Part shown: piece after piece, positions 34,091 to 45,176 of the stretch
Numbering within the stretch: position 1 is the stretch's first letter
Layout: each line of letters begins with the position of its first letter
NCBI GenBank assembly: GCA_905250025.1
Contig: CAJNOJ010000204.1
Span: forward strand, 1-64,000
DNA length: 64,000 nt
From: Adineta ricciae
Lineage: Eukaryota; Rotifera; Eurotatoria; Adinetida; Adinetidae
Direction of reading: 5' to 3'
Position numbers and translations under genes: made by a program
Notes under the pieces: generated by a model
The model's input: the letters and a program-made list of their open reading frames with translations, nothing else
Database searches by the model: none
Told to the model about the DNA's origin: nothing

Positions 34091-35983
34091 AAAGAACATT
34101 TTGAGAAAGTTGTTAAAGCAAAAGGTGGTTTATTATCCTTTAACAATTTCTTATCAACTAGTGAAAGTAAAAGAGTTTCATCCATGTTTGCATTAAGTGC
34201 TTCTACAGCTCCTGATACAATTGGAGTACTCTTTATTATGTCTATTGATCCTTCAATTTCCTCAACACCATTTGCATGCATTCAGAAATATAGTTTTTCC
34301 GCAGAAGAAAAAGAAATTCTTTTCTCTATGCATGCTATCTTTCGTATTGGTAATATAAAAAAACATGTAAGGTATGATCAAGTCTATGAAATAGAACTTC
34401 AATTAACTGCTGATGATGATCAAGATCTTCGTATACTTACAGATTGGTTATCAAAAGATGTCGAAGATGAAATAGGATGGAAACGATTATGTAATTTATT
34501 GATAAAGATTGGTCAACTTGAAAAAGCCGAAGAATTTTATAATACACTAATTGAACAAACATCGGATGTTAAAGATTTAATACATTATTATGGTCAACTT
34601 GCATCCATCAAATTTCAACAAGATGATAAAAAAATGTCGATGTCGTATCATATGAAAATCAAAGAGCTCGAAAAAACAACATCTTCAAATAATTCTGATT
34701 TCAATAATAAAATTATTGCAACCATCATGAATTTTAGCGAAAACAATAAAACCGTCATGTTTCACAGCGGTGATTGTACATTAGCTTCTGAAGCAGTTCT
34801 TAAATGTGATGTGATGCCGATGGAAGAGTTTCAAGAAAAACAAGTATCTGCAAATGCATTTCGATTCTATGAGAAAGCATTGGCAGATTTCGAAAGAAAC
34901 TTATGTTCAACAACTATATACAATTCTGTCGATCCAGTTGATGATGACTTAAAACAGACATGTCCATTACTTTGGTTTCAAAGAAAAATGCTGGAAATCC
35001 GACAGAAATATCTTCCTCCAACTCATTCTGATATAGCACGATCATACAGTGTTGTTGCTTCGTTATATAGGAAAAGAGAAGATCATTATCAAGCACTTTC
35101 ATTTTATCAAAAATCGATCGATATCTACGAAAAAATTCTTCCCTCAAATCATCCATTTTTAGCATGCCTATACAATAATATTGGGACCACGTATAAATGC
35201 ACAGGTGAATATTCACAAGCACTTTTCTTCGTAAAAAAATCACTTGAAATTGGCGAAAAGGTTCTTCCTCCAGATCATCCTGATCTAAATTCTACTTACG
35301 GTAATATTGGGAATATATATCAATTATTGAACGAATATTCTAACGCAATCGTTTATTATGAAAAACGACTTGCGATTCACCAACAACAACTTCCATCAAA
35401 TGATTTGAAATTGGCTGATGATTATGGAGACATTGGTTTAATGTATAACAAACTCAACGACTATGCAAACGGAATCGTTTATTATGAAAAACGACTTGCG
35501 ATTCACCAACAACAACTTCCATCAAATGATATGTGGTTGTTTGATAGTTATGAACACATTGGTACAATGTACATCAAACTCAACGACTATGTAAATGCAA
35601 TCGTATTTTATGAAAAAGCTCTTGATTTTACTGAAAACTATTTTCCTTCAGAATATGCGACAATGTTTGTTTATTCTTGTCGAATTGCTAACTTACATGG
35701 AAAAAATGAAAATTATTGGCAATCCGTTTTCTTCTATCAAAAGGCAGTTGGAATTAATCGGTATTTATCTTCCAATCCCCTCAATTTAGCGCTTTGTTAC
35801 AATAATATTGGTGCCGCATATACTAAACTGGGTGAAAATTGGGAAGGTTTGTTTTATTTAGAAAATGCTTTGAAGATGAAGAAAAGCTGCAGTTCAGAGG
35901 ACGAATCTTGTTTGGGATCTATTGAAGATAATGTCAATCGTTTGAAAGAACTTTTGAATGAAAATGAACATCAAAGTGGATGA
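34091..35983 (+). CDS. second ADP-ribosyltransferase-TPR protein, 5' truncated
   Basis: 630 residues with no intron, entering from the n. It begins within the transferase domain: KGGLLSFNNFLSTSESKRVS carries the S-T-S strand, and FSAEEKEILFSMHAIF carries the ExE motif (Glu-Lys-Glu) of arginine-specific enzymes. The catalytic Arg strand and N-terminal domain are lost to the left. After a linker, about seven TPRs of the kinesin-light-chain type follow (ACLYNNIGTTYKCTGEYSQA, DLNSTYGNIGNIYQLLNEYS, YEKRLAIHQQQLPSND twice). They are much more diverged from one another than those of the gene at 15.8-18.4 kb. The linker between transferase and TPRs is also longer. Domain order is the same as in that gene, so the two are paralogues. 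Function and substrate are unknown. Confidence 0.85.
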   Translation, partial: KEHFEKVVKAKGGLLSFNNFLSTSESKRVSSMFALSASTAPDTIGVLFIMSIDPSISSTPFACIQKYSFSAEEKEILFSMHAIFRIGNIKKHVRYDQVYEIELQLTADDDQDLRILTDWLSKDVEDEIGWKRLCNLLIKIGQLEKAEEFYNTLIEQTSDVKDLIHYYGQLASIKFQQDDKKMSMSYHMKIKELEKTTSSNNSDFNNKIIATIMNFSENNKTVMFHSGDCTLASEAVLKCDVMPMEEFQEKQVSANAFRFYEKALADFERNLCSTTIYNSVDPVDDDLKQTCPLLWFQRKMLEIRQKYLPPTHSDIARSYSVVASLYRKREDHYQALSFYQKSIDIYEKILPSNHPFLACLYNNIGTTYKCTGEYSQALFFVKKSLEIGEKVLPPDHPDLNSTYGNIGNIYQLLNEYSNAIVYYEKRLAIHQQQLPSNDLKLADDYGDIGLMYNKLNDYANGIVYYEKRLAIHQQQLPSNDMWLFDSYEHIGTMYIKLNDYVNAIVFYEKALDFTENYFPSEYATMFVYSCRIANLHGKNENYWQSVFFYQKAVGINRYLSSNPLNLALCYNNIGAAYTKLGENWEGLFYLENALKMKKSCSSEDESCLGSIEDNVNRLKELLNENEHQSG

Positions 35984-36199
35984 AAGACAAATATTCAAAT
36001 GTATTATTTTGCATATTTGATCGCTGAAAATTTCTAGTTAGAATCTGACATATTAAATTTTTTTCTTTAAACAAAAAATTAATAAATTTGGTTTTGTCTT
36101 GCTATTCAATATTTGATGATTAATATCTATCAAAGTTATACACATCGGCCTACGAATCTTTAATATATCGTGTAACATAAATAGAAATAGAAAAATATA

Positions 36200-36200
36200 N
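36200..36200. other. contig joint in an intergenic spacer
   Basis: Lies between the stop codons of two convergent genes (35983 and 36249), so no gene is cut. The true spacer length is unknown. Confidence 0.7.
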
Positions 36201-36248
36201 CAACACATGACAATATTTTCAATAACATATACAAACACACACGCACAG

Positions 36249-39200
36249 TTAATCTTCAACCGAGATCTCTTTTTCACTTGCTCGATTCTGACTTTTCCGT
36301 TCTCGTCGCGAATTCTACAAAAAAAAGAAAAATCAAATCAATCCCAATGAAAATCGCTTGTTTTCCTCAATTTAACCTTCAAAGTTGAAATAGGAACAAT
36401 TACATTAGATGTCTCATGTTCACTATCTTCATTGCAATGATGACATGTCCATCCATAGTTGCGTCGTTTCGGGAAAGAAGATAACGGAGGGACACAACAT
36501 GCGAAATGATAAAAATGTTTGCATTTATCACAACTGAAAACAGAAGTGAATTTGACATGAAAAATAACGAAAAGAAAATAGTTTACTCAGTCATATCTTG
36601 ATTTGTTCCTGAGTTTGAACATTCTTTACAAAGTGCATCGGATGGAACATTATTTTCTACGGCTACAGCTGAACGTCGATTGGATTTTTTTGGTTTTGTC
36701 TTTTGATCTACTTCATTTTCATCCTGAGTTGGATTTGGAACAGTCGAACGAAGTTCAATTGTGCCATTGGAATTTTCTTCATCATCATCAAAATCAAAAA
36801 TTGACATTGGATCTTTTGTAGATTTACGTTTTTTCTTTTCAGTCTTTGATATTGATAATGACACTGCTTTTTGTTTAAAGATCGTTGGTGTTCGTCGATC
36901 AACGATAAGAGATTGAGAACGAACTGGTGTTATTGAAGAATCTAATGAAGGAAACCATCAGAAAATTTACAAAATGGATCATTTTATTTTTACCGGTAGA
37001 TTTCGACACCGAAGGTTTTTTGATTGATATTCGTGGTGATTTAGAATTTGTTGAACTGAATTCAGAATGATTTTTGATAAAAGAAAATGAAAAAATGTAT
37101 TTTTACCTTTTCTTTGGTAATGATGATATTCGTTTTGGTGATGGTTCCGGTGTAAAATCTGTTGTTTTGCGTGAAAATAATTGTTTAATAACCGCAGTTC
37201 GACTTTTACTAGTCGGTGATTTTTCTTCATCTTGTTTTGAATCGGACGAATCAATCGTTGGACTTGTCGTTTTCGTTTTTTTACTCTCTGTTATCTGTTC
37301 ATTACTATTCTCAGAATCTTGTTTTCGTTTTCTTGAGCCAAACTAATGAAAAAACATGAAAATTTTTATGAAAATTCTTCACAAAATCTCTTTTACTTTA
37401 ATCACTGTTTCTCGTAGGACGAGTTCATTTGTTCGTCTCGGTCGTATCTGACGTGGTTCATCAACATTCACATTACGTTGATCGAGTTCTTCTTGTTGTG
37501 CATTGACACACGAAGCACATTGCCATTCGTATTTCTTTGTTGCTGATAACATCAATGCTAATGTCTTCGCAGGCATCGGCGGTGTTAAACAATCACCATG
37601 AAATGCCAAGTGACATTGACAACATTTGATCATTTGATTCGATTGATCTTTTTGTTTACAAACGGAACAACTAGAAGAGAAAAAACTGTTTTCTCGGATT
37701 ATTTGAAGGAAAATCATTCGGAACCTTTCGGTTTCTGTTGGTATTGTTGAGAAAAGTTTCATATTATTTGTTGTTTCGTCTTTTAATGGACAATCGTAAA
37801 GTTTGAATATTTCAATAAATTGATTATATCGTTCTGTTAATGAGGATAATGTTTCGTATTCTTTTTTCAATTCGGTTTCCAACTAAAATCGATGGATTTT
37901 TATCTGAAGAGATTCGTTTATTGATGAAATTTACTTTTTTATGTTCTTCTTTCAATTGTTTGTCAATTGAAGACGATTCCAATTGTTGAAGTTTTGTCTC
38001 TGCTTCGTTAACTCGTTGTTTAAGTTGAATTAGTTCTTCTTCATTGGCCGTAAATGCTAAAAGTGCATTTGTATCTGTTGATGTTAGATCCAAATTATTT
38101 GGTAATGTTGTTGATTGATTCGGACGAAGACGTTGAGCTTTTTCAAAGAAATCTTTCAATGCAATTGGATCAACCATCAATGATCTAATTGAAATCTTTC
38201 GATTCTTTTCGAAAAATTCGCTGTTTTCCTACCGTGCGACATGACTTTTCGTTGGTTTGGGTAAACGTGGAAATGTTTCACTACGTTTTTTGTAAATTAC
38301 CCAATAATCTTCCAATGTTTGACAAACATCTTCCTGAAAAGAAAACATTTTCATACAAAATAACTTTCGAAAAAAAGACAAACAAACTTTTAAATCATTT
38401 CGATGATCCAATTGCTTTTGTTGAACTTCACAAATCGTATAATTTCGTTGAACATTTTTATACGTATTGGATGACGATTGATGCGTCACACAATACAATT
38501 CACATTCGATTTTTGACTAAAGAATTTCTCAAGAATAAACAAATAAAATCATCACAATAGATCAAACAAACCACATCTCCTCTAATTTGCAACAATCCAT
38601 TCTTATTCGCACATGATAAATGAAATGCATTTGGACATAAACCCGCATCACATGATACCGTCACACCTGATCTCGATTCACACACATGACATGGCTTATT
38701 TCCAAATTTTTGCACTGGAATATTTGATAAATCCACAGGTGTATAATAAAGTTCATCGTAATATAACACTCCAGGAACACCAATTGCACAAATAACATGA
38801 ACCCAACTGGATTCTAATGTTGGCCAAAATGCATTGCAACGATCTCGATTTGAACATAAAGCGCACGTCTGTTCAAATAGAGAAGATTAAAAAAAAAACA
38901 AATATTTGGCTTCATTCACCTACCGGATCATCAATATGAGCTAAACATGGAGTGCAAAACCAATACTCAGATGGTGAAGAAGAATCCGATGATTTCTCGT
39001 CTAATGTATCTGCATTGTAACAACCTAAATAATCGATGAAATGAAGAATTCTTTGACTAATATTCTGTTTACTTTCATGGACAATAACTCCACATCGATC
39101 ACAATAAACAATTGGGTCACTGTCATCTGTACTAAACGAGTGAGAAATCGAAGATTTGCTTTTCGAATACAATTCTCCGTTTTACCTTCCACTTAATAAA

Positions 39201-39333
39201 CAAATTGAACAAATTTTTGTTTCAGCAATCAACTACGACAAATACAAAGAAAAATCAATCGTGATCATATCAGTTCTCAACCTACTGGTTTGTTATTTGA
39301 TTCATCAGTTGAATGATTTTCTTCACCGGACAT
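36249..39333 (-). CDS. PHF14: PHD-finger protein, PHF14 type
   Basis: A chromatin reader with several zinc fingers, coded by about a dozen short exons. The start MSGEENHSTDESNN (ATG 39333) follows TTTTTTTTGCAG by 4 nt. In order: PHD1 (KICSICLLSG ... IVYCDRCGVIVHE ... YWFCTPCLAHIDDP); an extended PHD (CALCS, HVICAIGVPGVLYYD, CHVCESRSGVTVSCD, AFHLSC); a coiled-coil linker (LKQRVNEAETKLQQLESSS); PHD3 (CSVCKQKDQ, MIKCCQCHLAFHGDCLTPP, WQCASC); a Lys/Ser-rich linker; PHD4 (CDKCKHFYHFACCVPPLSSF, YGWTCHHC); and the end SRRERKSQNRASEKEISVED, stop 36249-36251. This order is that of PHF14, which binds histone H3 tails. The zinc ligands I could follow are intact. Confidence 0.85.
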
Positions 39334-39995
39334 AATTCTGCAAAAAAAACGAAGAAAATTGATTTTCCCTTTCTTCCGAATTAAATATGCGCGTGCGTGT
39401 GATGTATTTTTGATTGCAAAAAAGAGAAAGAAATCAGATATAAAATACATGAGAGAGAGAGAGAAAATGATGAGAAAGACATTCACGCACACAAACACAC
39501 ACACGCTCGAATTTGTGTCTAAGGCATAGAGAAGATATAGAAAGAAATCCACGATGAGAAGAACAGAACAAAAGACGAAAAAAAAAGAGATGAGAGATTG
39601 AAATTACATTCTGAAGTTCAAAATGTAGAAGAATAAAGAGACATGTCTGATATATTAATTATTATTATTCAAATAAGAAGAAGAAAAAAGAAACGAAAAT
39701 GAAACAAAATCTTCATTTGTTTTCGTTTTCACACATCGAACGAGACTTTAAAGCAAAACTTCGATTTCGAGTTTTTCTCACTGTTTTGCCAGCATGTCTC
39801 TCAATCCGTAGCACCAAGTGACTAAACTTATGTATATGTATGTATAGTAGCATTAGAATAATACAAAAAAAAGAAAGATAAACGAAAGGCTCTATTGCAC
39901 AACAAGACGAGAAGAATAAAGAAGCACTCTAGAGCACACGCACACAGAAAAAGAAACGATTTTCTTGTTGATTTTTTTTAAAATTTGTTTCGTTT
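39334..39995. other. intergenic, simple repeats
   Basis: 662 bp between two minus-strand genes. Contains a (GA)n run at 39451-39466, an (AC)-rich run at 39487-39503 and purine-rich tracts. Nothing coding. Confidence 0.6.
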
Positions 39996-42900
39996 TCATT
40001 TCGATAATTTACTGATTACGCGAATTAAGGCGGCATTTTCTTCTTTCAATCGTGTGTTATCTGCTTTTATTGAATCCATTTTCTAGAGAAAACAACGAGC
40101 AATCCGATTTGTACATTTTCCTTAGTCTTTCACTTACTTTCAATTCTTCTTCTAATTCAGAAATTTTTCTTTCATATGCACGTTTTTCCTAAGAAAGATA
40201 AAATATGATATGACATCCATCGTTAAGTATCGTTTCGAGGAAAATTCTCCGTTGTATTATATTTATTTAGATAAGAATTAATGATCTTTCATATCTAGAA
40301 GGTTTGCTCTAATTGTTCGAGGATGTTTTGTCAAAATCGTCCTTGAATTGACTTTTCATGTATGTTAATGTCTACGAAGAATTCTTTTTTCTACTCGAAG
40401 AACTATTTGTATGATAAATAGGCATGACAATAAGATAAGAAAATGTCAAGATTAGTTGGAATTTTGACTTTCTACGCAAAAAAAGATTTGTCTTACTCGT
40501 TTATCAAGAGATGATTCGATATACTGTGATGTTTTCTACAAAAAAAAGAAAATCAAATGATCAGAGAATAACGATGGTTTGAAGAGAAGCAACGTACGAG
40601 TTTTTCGATCATTTGATCTCGTTCGGCGATATCTCGTTCTAATCGATCGATTTTCTGTGTTAATTCATCGATTTTACGTTTTGCATCATCATGTAACTAT
40701 TTTCAAAAAGAAAAAGATAATCATTTCGAGAAGAAAATCTACAAAAAATGTTACTCTTTTAATAGCTGATGCATCATTAGTTGTTCCTGTTGGTAAAACT
40801 GTATTTTCTTTCGAATCTTTTTTCAACGCAAAAGGTGTTGAAGCAGCCATTCCATTCACAAGAGTATTGAGATTCGATGAAGGTAAAGATGTTGCCAATG
40901 CTAATGATTTACGCGATGGATCTTGACTTTGTGAACGAATACTTCGTGATGTTGATGTGGGTGTTGGAGATGTTGGAGATAGATTATTTGGTGAGTCTTT
41001 TGTTGTGATTAAAGATGTTGATGGGATATTTTCAAATCGAGAAATCAGACCACGTGATCCAAGTAATGAAGGATTTGTTGTCGATTGTTGTTGAGCGTTG
41101 TCTTGGAGTTTTTGATCGTCGGATCGATGAGATTCTTCATTGGAGGTTTTTGCTACTAAATCGTTGGAATCATCGCGAATTTCAACTTCTTTTGTTTCCT
41201 AGACAAGCAAAAAAAAACACAGAAAGAAATTCGATGCTTTGTTTTGCATCAATCAGAGAGACATACGTCGTTCCAAATGATTCTTCCAGTGTTTTTCCGC
41301 TGATTATGTACACGATTTGTTCTTCGTCGTGGTTGTTGTTGTTGAGAATCTAACGAAGCACTGAGACCAAGATTCAATGAATCGTTTGCTGTTATTGATG
41401 GGACAATATCTATCGGAATACGACAAGATTAACAGACTATTTTTTTGTCTTGTTTTTCTCCTTACTGTCAGTATCCGCAGATGTAAATCTTGATCGTAAT
41501 CGACGTGATCCACCAGATGAAGATGCGTCAACAGTCGTCTCAACAGTATCCTATCAATAAGATATTTACGTATACATATTTGAGGAAAGAGAACGAGAAA
41601 CGAACGAGAGTAAATACATGTACGCGTAGAAGAGAACACACTGAATTATTACATCTATGTATACATATATGTTGGATATGTATTTATACAGTCTCGGAGT
41701 AAGAGTGACGAAAAAAAGAGAATAGGATACATCGTTATTTAATGAGACACAGAGAATGTCATCAAAGTGCGATGAGAAACAAAATGATGTATCATTCAAT
41801 GAAATCAAGTTTTTCCTTTCTTTTTTCATTTTTGTTTCCCTGGAGTTTCGTTTTTCTTTTCATCTAATCGAAAGCGTATGGTTATTAGTAATCATCACAG
41901 ATTATACAAATAAACAAAGAAGAGAAGGAAGAGCCAAGAAAAAACACAGCAATAATCAAGGTTAAGCAGATCAAAAAGTATATTTTCATTTCTTTACCTC
42001 ATTTCCGCCACTTAATATTCTGGCTTTTTCTTTCTTTTCTTCGATAATTCGTTGTAAACGTTCAGTTTCTATATCATGTTCATTAACCAGCGAAGGTGTT
42101 GATGGTGCACCGATTTTATTATTTGATAAAGTTGCATTTGATGTTGTCTCAATGGTATTTGTTAATGGTTGTGGAATTGTGATAATTGTCGATGAATTAT
42201 CTGGATTATTCATTGGTTGACTTTTGATTTGTTGTTCAGCTGCTTTGATATCTTCAACAGTAACGCTTTGTGTTGATCGTCGTTCTCGTCGTGCTTGTGC
42301 TGAACGATGTTTACGTTGGGCTTCCGCTTCCTCATCTCGACTTGGTGGAAGATTCGAGCGTCGTTTACCATTCGTTGAATCATCAAGTAAACTTGGTGAC
42401 GTTACTGTTACATTCGTTGTTGGACTTGATGTCACTGTCGGAAGTGATGATGTGACACTAACGATAGTTGATGTCGCTGTTGTTGTTGGTTGATCATTGA
42501 CACCTGCACCTGATCGTCGACGTACGTATGGACCTGTGTTTGTGGGTGTTGGTAAAGTATTATCACCGACTGTTCGATCTGTGGTTCCCCATCTAAATTG
42601 ATTGAAAATAGAATATTTACACTTGTAAAAGATATTGTTCGACAAAAGAAAGCAGAAAAAAGGTCGAGACGTGCATCGAGAACAAAAAATGAATATGATG
42701 TTGTTATTCATTATATTTTGTTAAGTAAAGGTTTCTATTCTGTGCAAATGAAAAAATATCTGCAAGGTTGTGCGTATCAATTGTGAGATGATTTGGTTAG
42801 ATAATAAATATACGAAGGTTTTTCGGTGTTTCGGAGACGAAGAAGTGAGTGAAAAAAAAGAAGAAAAAAAGAATACCTTCTCGGTGCCACCTCAGGCTGT

Positions 42901-44468
42901 GTCTCATTGGAACTAGAAGAATATAAAATAGTGTTTCATCTCATTCAACTAACTGAAGAATTGCTTCTTTTTGTTTTCGTCACAAATGAAAATGAAAATA
43001 AAGAAAATACCTTCGATTAATTTTTGTATCCAATACTTGTGTCGGAGATGAAGCAATGTTTATAGTTGTTGTCGTCGTTGATGCTGCCCCTGTTGTTGGA
43101 GTGTTAGTTGATGATGGGTGCTCCTAAGGAAAGATAAAAATTGAATTAGTTTAAATTCGAAAGAGATTCGTTTTGATGGGAAATATCACTAAACATGCGG
43201 ATCCGTGCGAATTGATTACTCTGTTCTTTTGAAGGCTTACGCGAGTAGTTAAGTCATTATTAATATTATTATTTGTTGTTAATGACTGAAGTGGATTTGT
43301 GAATGTTCGTTGAGAATATTTATTTGTTACTAAAAATCCTGGCCGAGTCGAATTTAGAGTCGATTTTTCATTGATTTGTTTGCTTCGTTGTTCAAATGTC
43401 AATGGAGTTGATTTTGTTAATTCATTATTTGACGAATTATTAGTCGAAATCGAAGGATTTGATTGCTATGAGAATATAAAAAACATGCACAAGCATATCA
43501 AATGCATTTCATGCGTCATTCGAAAACAAATCGTTTCTCATTGAGTCTTACCTCATCTTGATTGCTCTTTAAATATCGATTACTCAAGTCATGTAATGAA
43601 CGTTGAAGACTGTTTAATTTCTCCTGAAAAAGAAAAGAAAGATCGATTAGAATTCGTGCAGAAATAATGGGAAAAGCAAACCTTGATACTAGGTGAACAA
43701 GTAGGTAAATTCTCATCAACAGATGTAGGATTGACTGATGGAGGGATAGAGGACTAAACGCATGCAATTTATCAAGACAATCACAAAACAAACGAAGGGA
43801 TTGATGATCTACCTGTGGAGCAGAAGTAGTTGGAGTTGGAGTTGGAGTTGGAGGAGTTTTATTCGTTGTTTCTGTATAAAAAGAAAAATGTTACAATTCG
43901 ATGGAAATTGCCATGATGAAATCTACCTAAATTATTCTCATTATGTGATTCAGTTCGAAGAATTGATTTATGTTCATCTCCTGTTCGATTTGAAACAGGT
44001 CTAAAATGAAAAGAAACAATTCATTTCCACTGAAAACATCTTCTCGAAAAAAAACAAGAGAAAAGATTCTTACTTTCTTTTCCATGGTGCAGTTATATTA
44101 TCTGGAGTTTCATTAGTTGACGACTTCATTGGCGGTCGTTTCTCTTTCAATTCTTTCAATAATTCATGTGTTACACCATCACAAACATCCAGTGGTGTTT
44201 GTCCCTAAATCAAATCAAATGAAATTCGTTCATGAAATCATCTTCATGAAATCTTACGGCATAATTTTTCGCTTCAATATCCGCATTTCTTTCTAAAAGA
44301 AATTTAATAATATCTTGTTTATCCCAATGTGCAGCTGCATGTAAAGGTGTCCATCCATCATTATCCACTGAATTGATATTCGCACCAGCACGTAATAAAA
44401 CATCAATAACATCTAAATATCCTTTCGCACACGCGACATGTAAAGCAGTAGCACCAGTTCTCGCATGT
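39996..44468 (-). CDS. PPP1R12A: myosin phosphatase targeting subunit (MYPT1/PPP1R12A type), 5' truncated
   Basis: Regulatory subunit that directs protein phosphatase 1 to myosin light chain. It enters from n 44469 with ankyrin repeats: ARTGATALHVACAKGYLDVI, NSVDNDGWTPLHAAAHWDKQ, IIKFLLERNADIEAKNYA. A long Ser/Thr/Pro-rich middle follows. At about 42270 the Rho-kinase inhibitory site is kept: ARRERRSTQSVTVEDIKAAE, like RRSTQGVT of MYPT1 (Thr696). The 3' end is the leucine-zipper coiled coil, with DAKRKIDELTQKIDRLERDI, EKRAYERKISELEEELK and the ending RLKEENAALIRVISKLSK (TGA 39996-39998). The last matches the MYPT1 C-terminus. More than ten introns, mostly 50-70 nt; one near 41555-41997 is about 440 nt. 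The KVKF-type PP1-binding motif and the first ankyrin repeats are beyond the joint. Confidence 0.9.
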
Positions 44469-44469
44469 N
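44469..44469. other. contig joint cutting the MYPT1-type gene
   Basis: The ankyrin exon of the minus-strand gene is cut here. The other side is the 5' flank of an unrelated plus-strand gene. Confidence 0.8.
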
Positions 44470-44491
44470 AAATACTTATCACACTGACATC

Positions 44492-44986
44492 ATGAATCGA
44501 TTTCTTTTTACTATTCTTTCACTCGCAATCGACGTCATTCTAGCAGCTCAACAAGATTTCTCCGGATCATATCATTTCCTCCGTTGTTCATGTACGGTTT
44601 TAAGATGCTTAGAACCTTCTCCTTATCAGATGTATCATTCCCCCACTGGACATATGACGATTAATTATCGTTCTAATATATTAGCAGCTTATGGACAAAT
44701 AACACCGGTAGAAAATGGACGACAAACACACATTTCCATGCAGTGGACACCTGGCATGGATTTTGATACAAATTGCACAGGCTTGTGGATACAAACAAAA
44801 GGAATGTTTGATTTAAAATGTGGGAATCAACAACGATATTGCACAGCGCAACTTGAATGTCAAAAAAATAGTGGACCATGTTTTACTAATGCTTCAAATG
44901 CATTCAGTTCGCATTTTAAGCCTATTTTGATCAAAATAGTTGTTGGAAACGTATTTCTTCGCTTAATTCAAAAGTTTATCTATTAA
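44492..44986 (+). CDS. small secreted Cys-rich protein, unrecognised
   Basis: 164 residues starting at ATG 44492 with a signal peptide (MNRFLFTILSLAIDVILAA). The mature part has about ten Cys (LRCSCTVLRCLEP, DTNCTGLWIQ, LKCGNQQRYCTAQLECQKNS, GPCF) and Asn-X-Thr/Ser sites, consistent with an extracellular disulphide-bonded glycoprotein. The last 30 residues are hydrophobic and could be read-through into an intron, since a GT occurs near 44910. If so, the true gene continues or ends differently. I do not recognise the family. It lies just right of the joint at 44469, so its upstream region is unknown. Confidence 0.55.
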   Translation: MNRFLFTILSLAIDVILAAQQDFSGSYHFLRCSCTVLRCLEPSPYQMYHSPTGHMTINYRSNILAAYGQITPVENGRQTHISMQWTPGMDFDTNCTGLWIQTKGMFDLKCGNQQRYCTAQLECQKNSGPCFTNASNAFSSHFKPILIKIVVGNVFLRLIQKFIY

Positions 44987-45176
44987 AATATCGTGCATGT
45001 GTACATATTGCTTTACTTTTTTTACACTTCTATAGAGAATTGACATTTGCGCGTTTCAGTCAGGAATCTATGTAAAAAAAACAGACGAATTTATTCAATA
45101 TTTGATAAAAACCATACAAAGAAAAGAGCATCCATTGGTTGAGAATCTCCATGAGATTATGAATAGTACAGTAATG

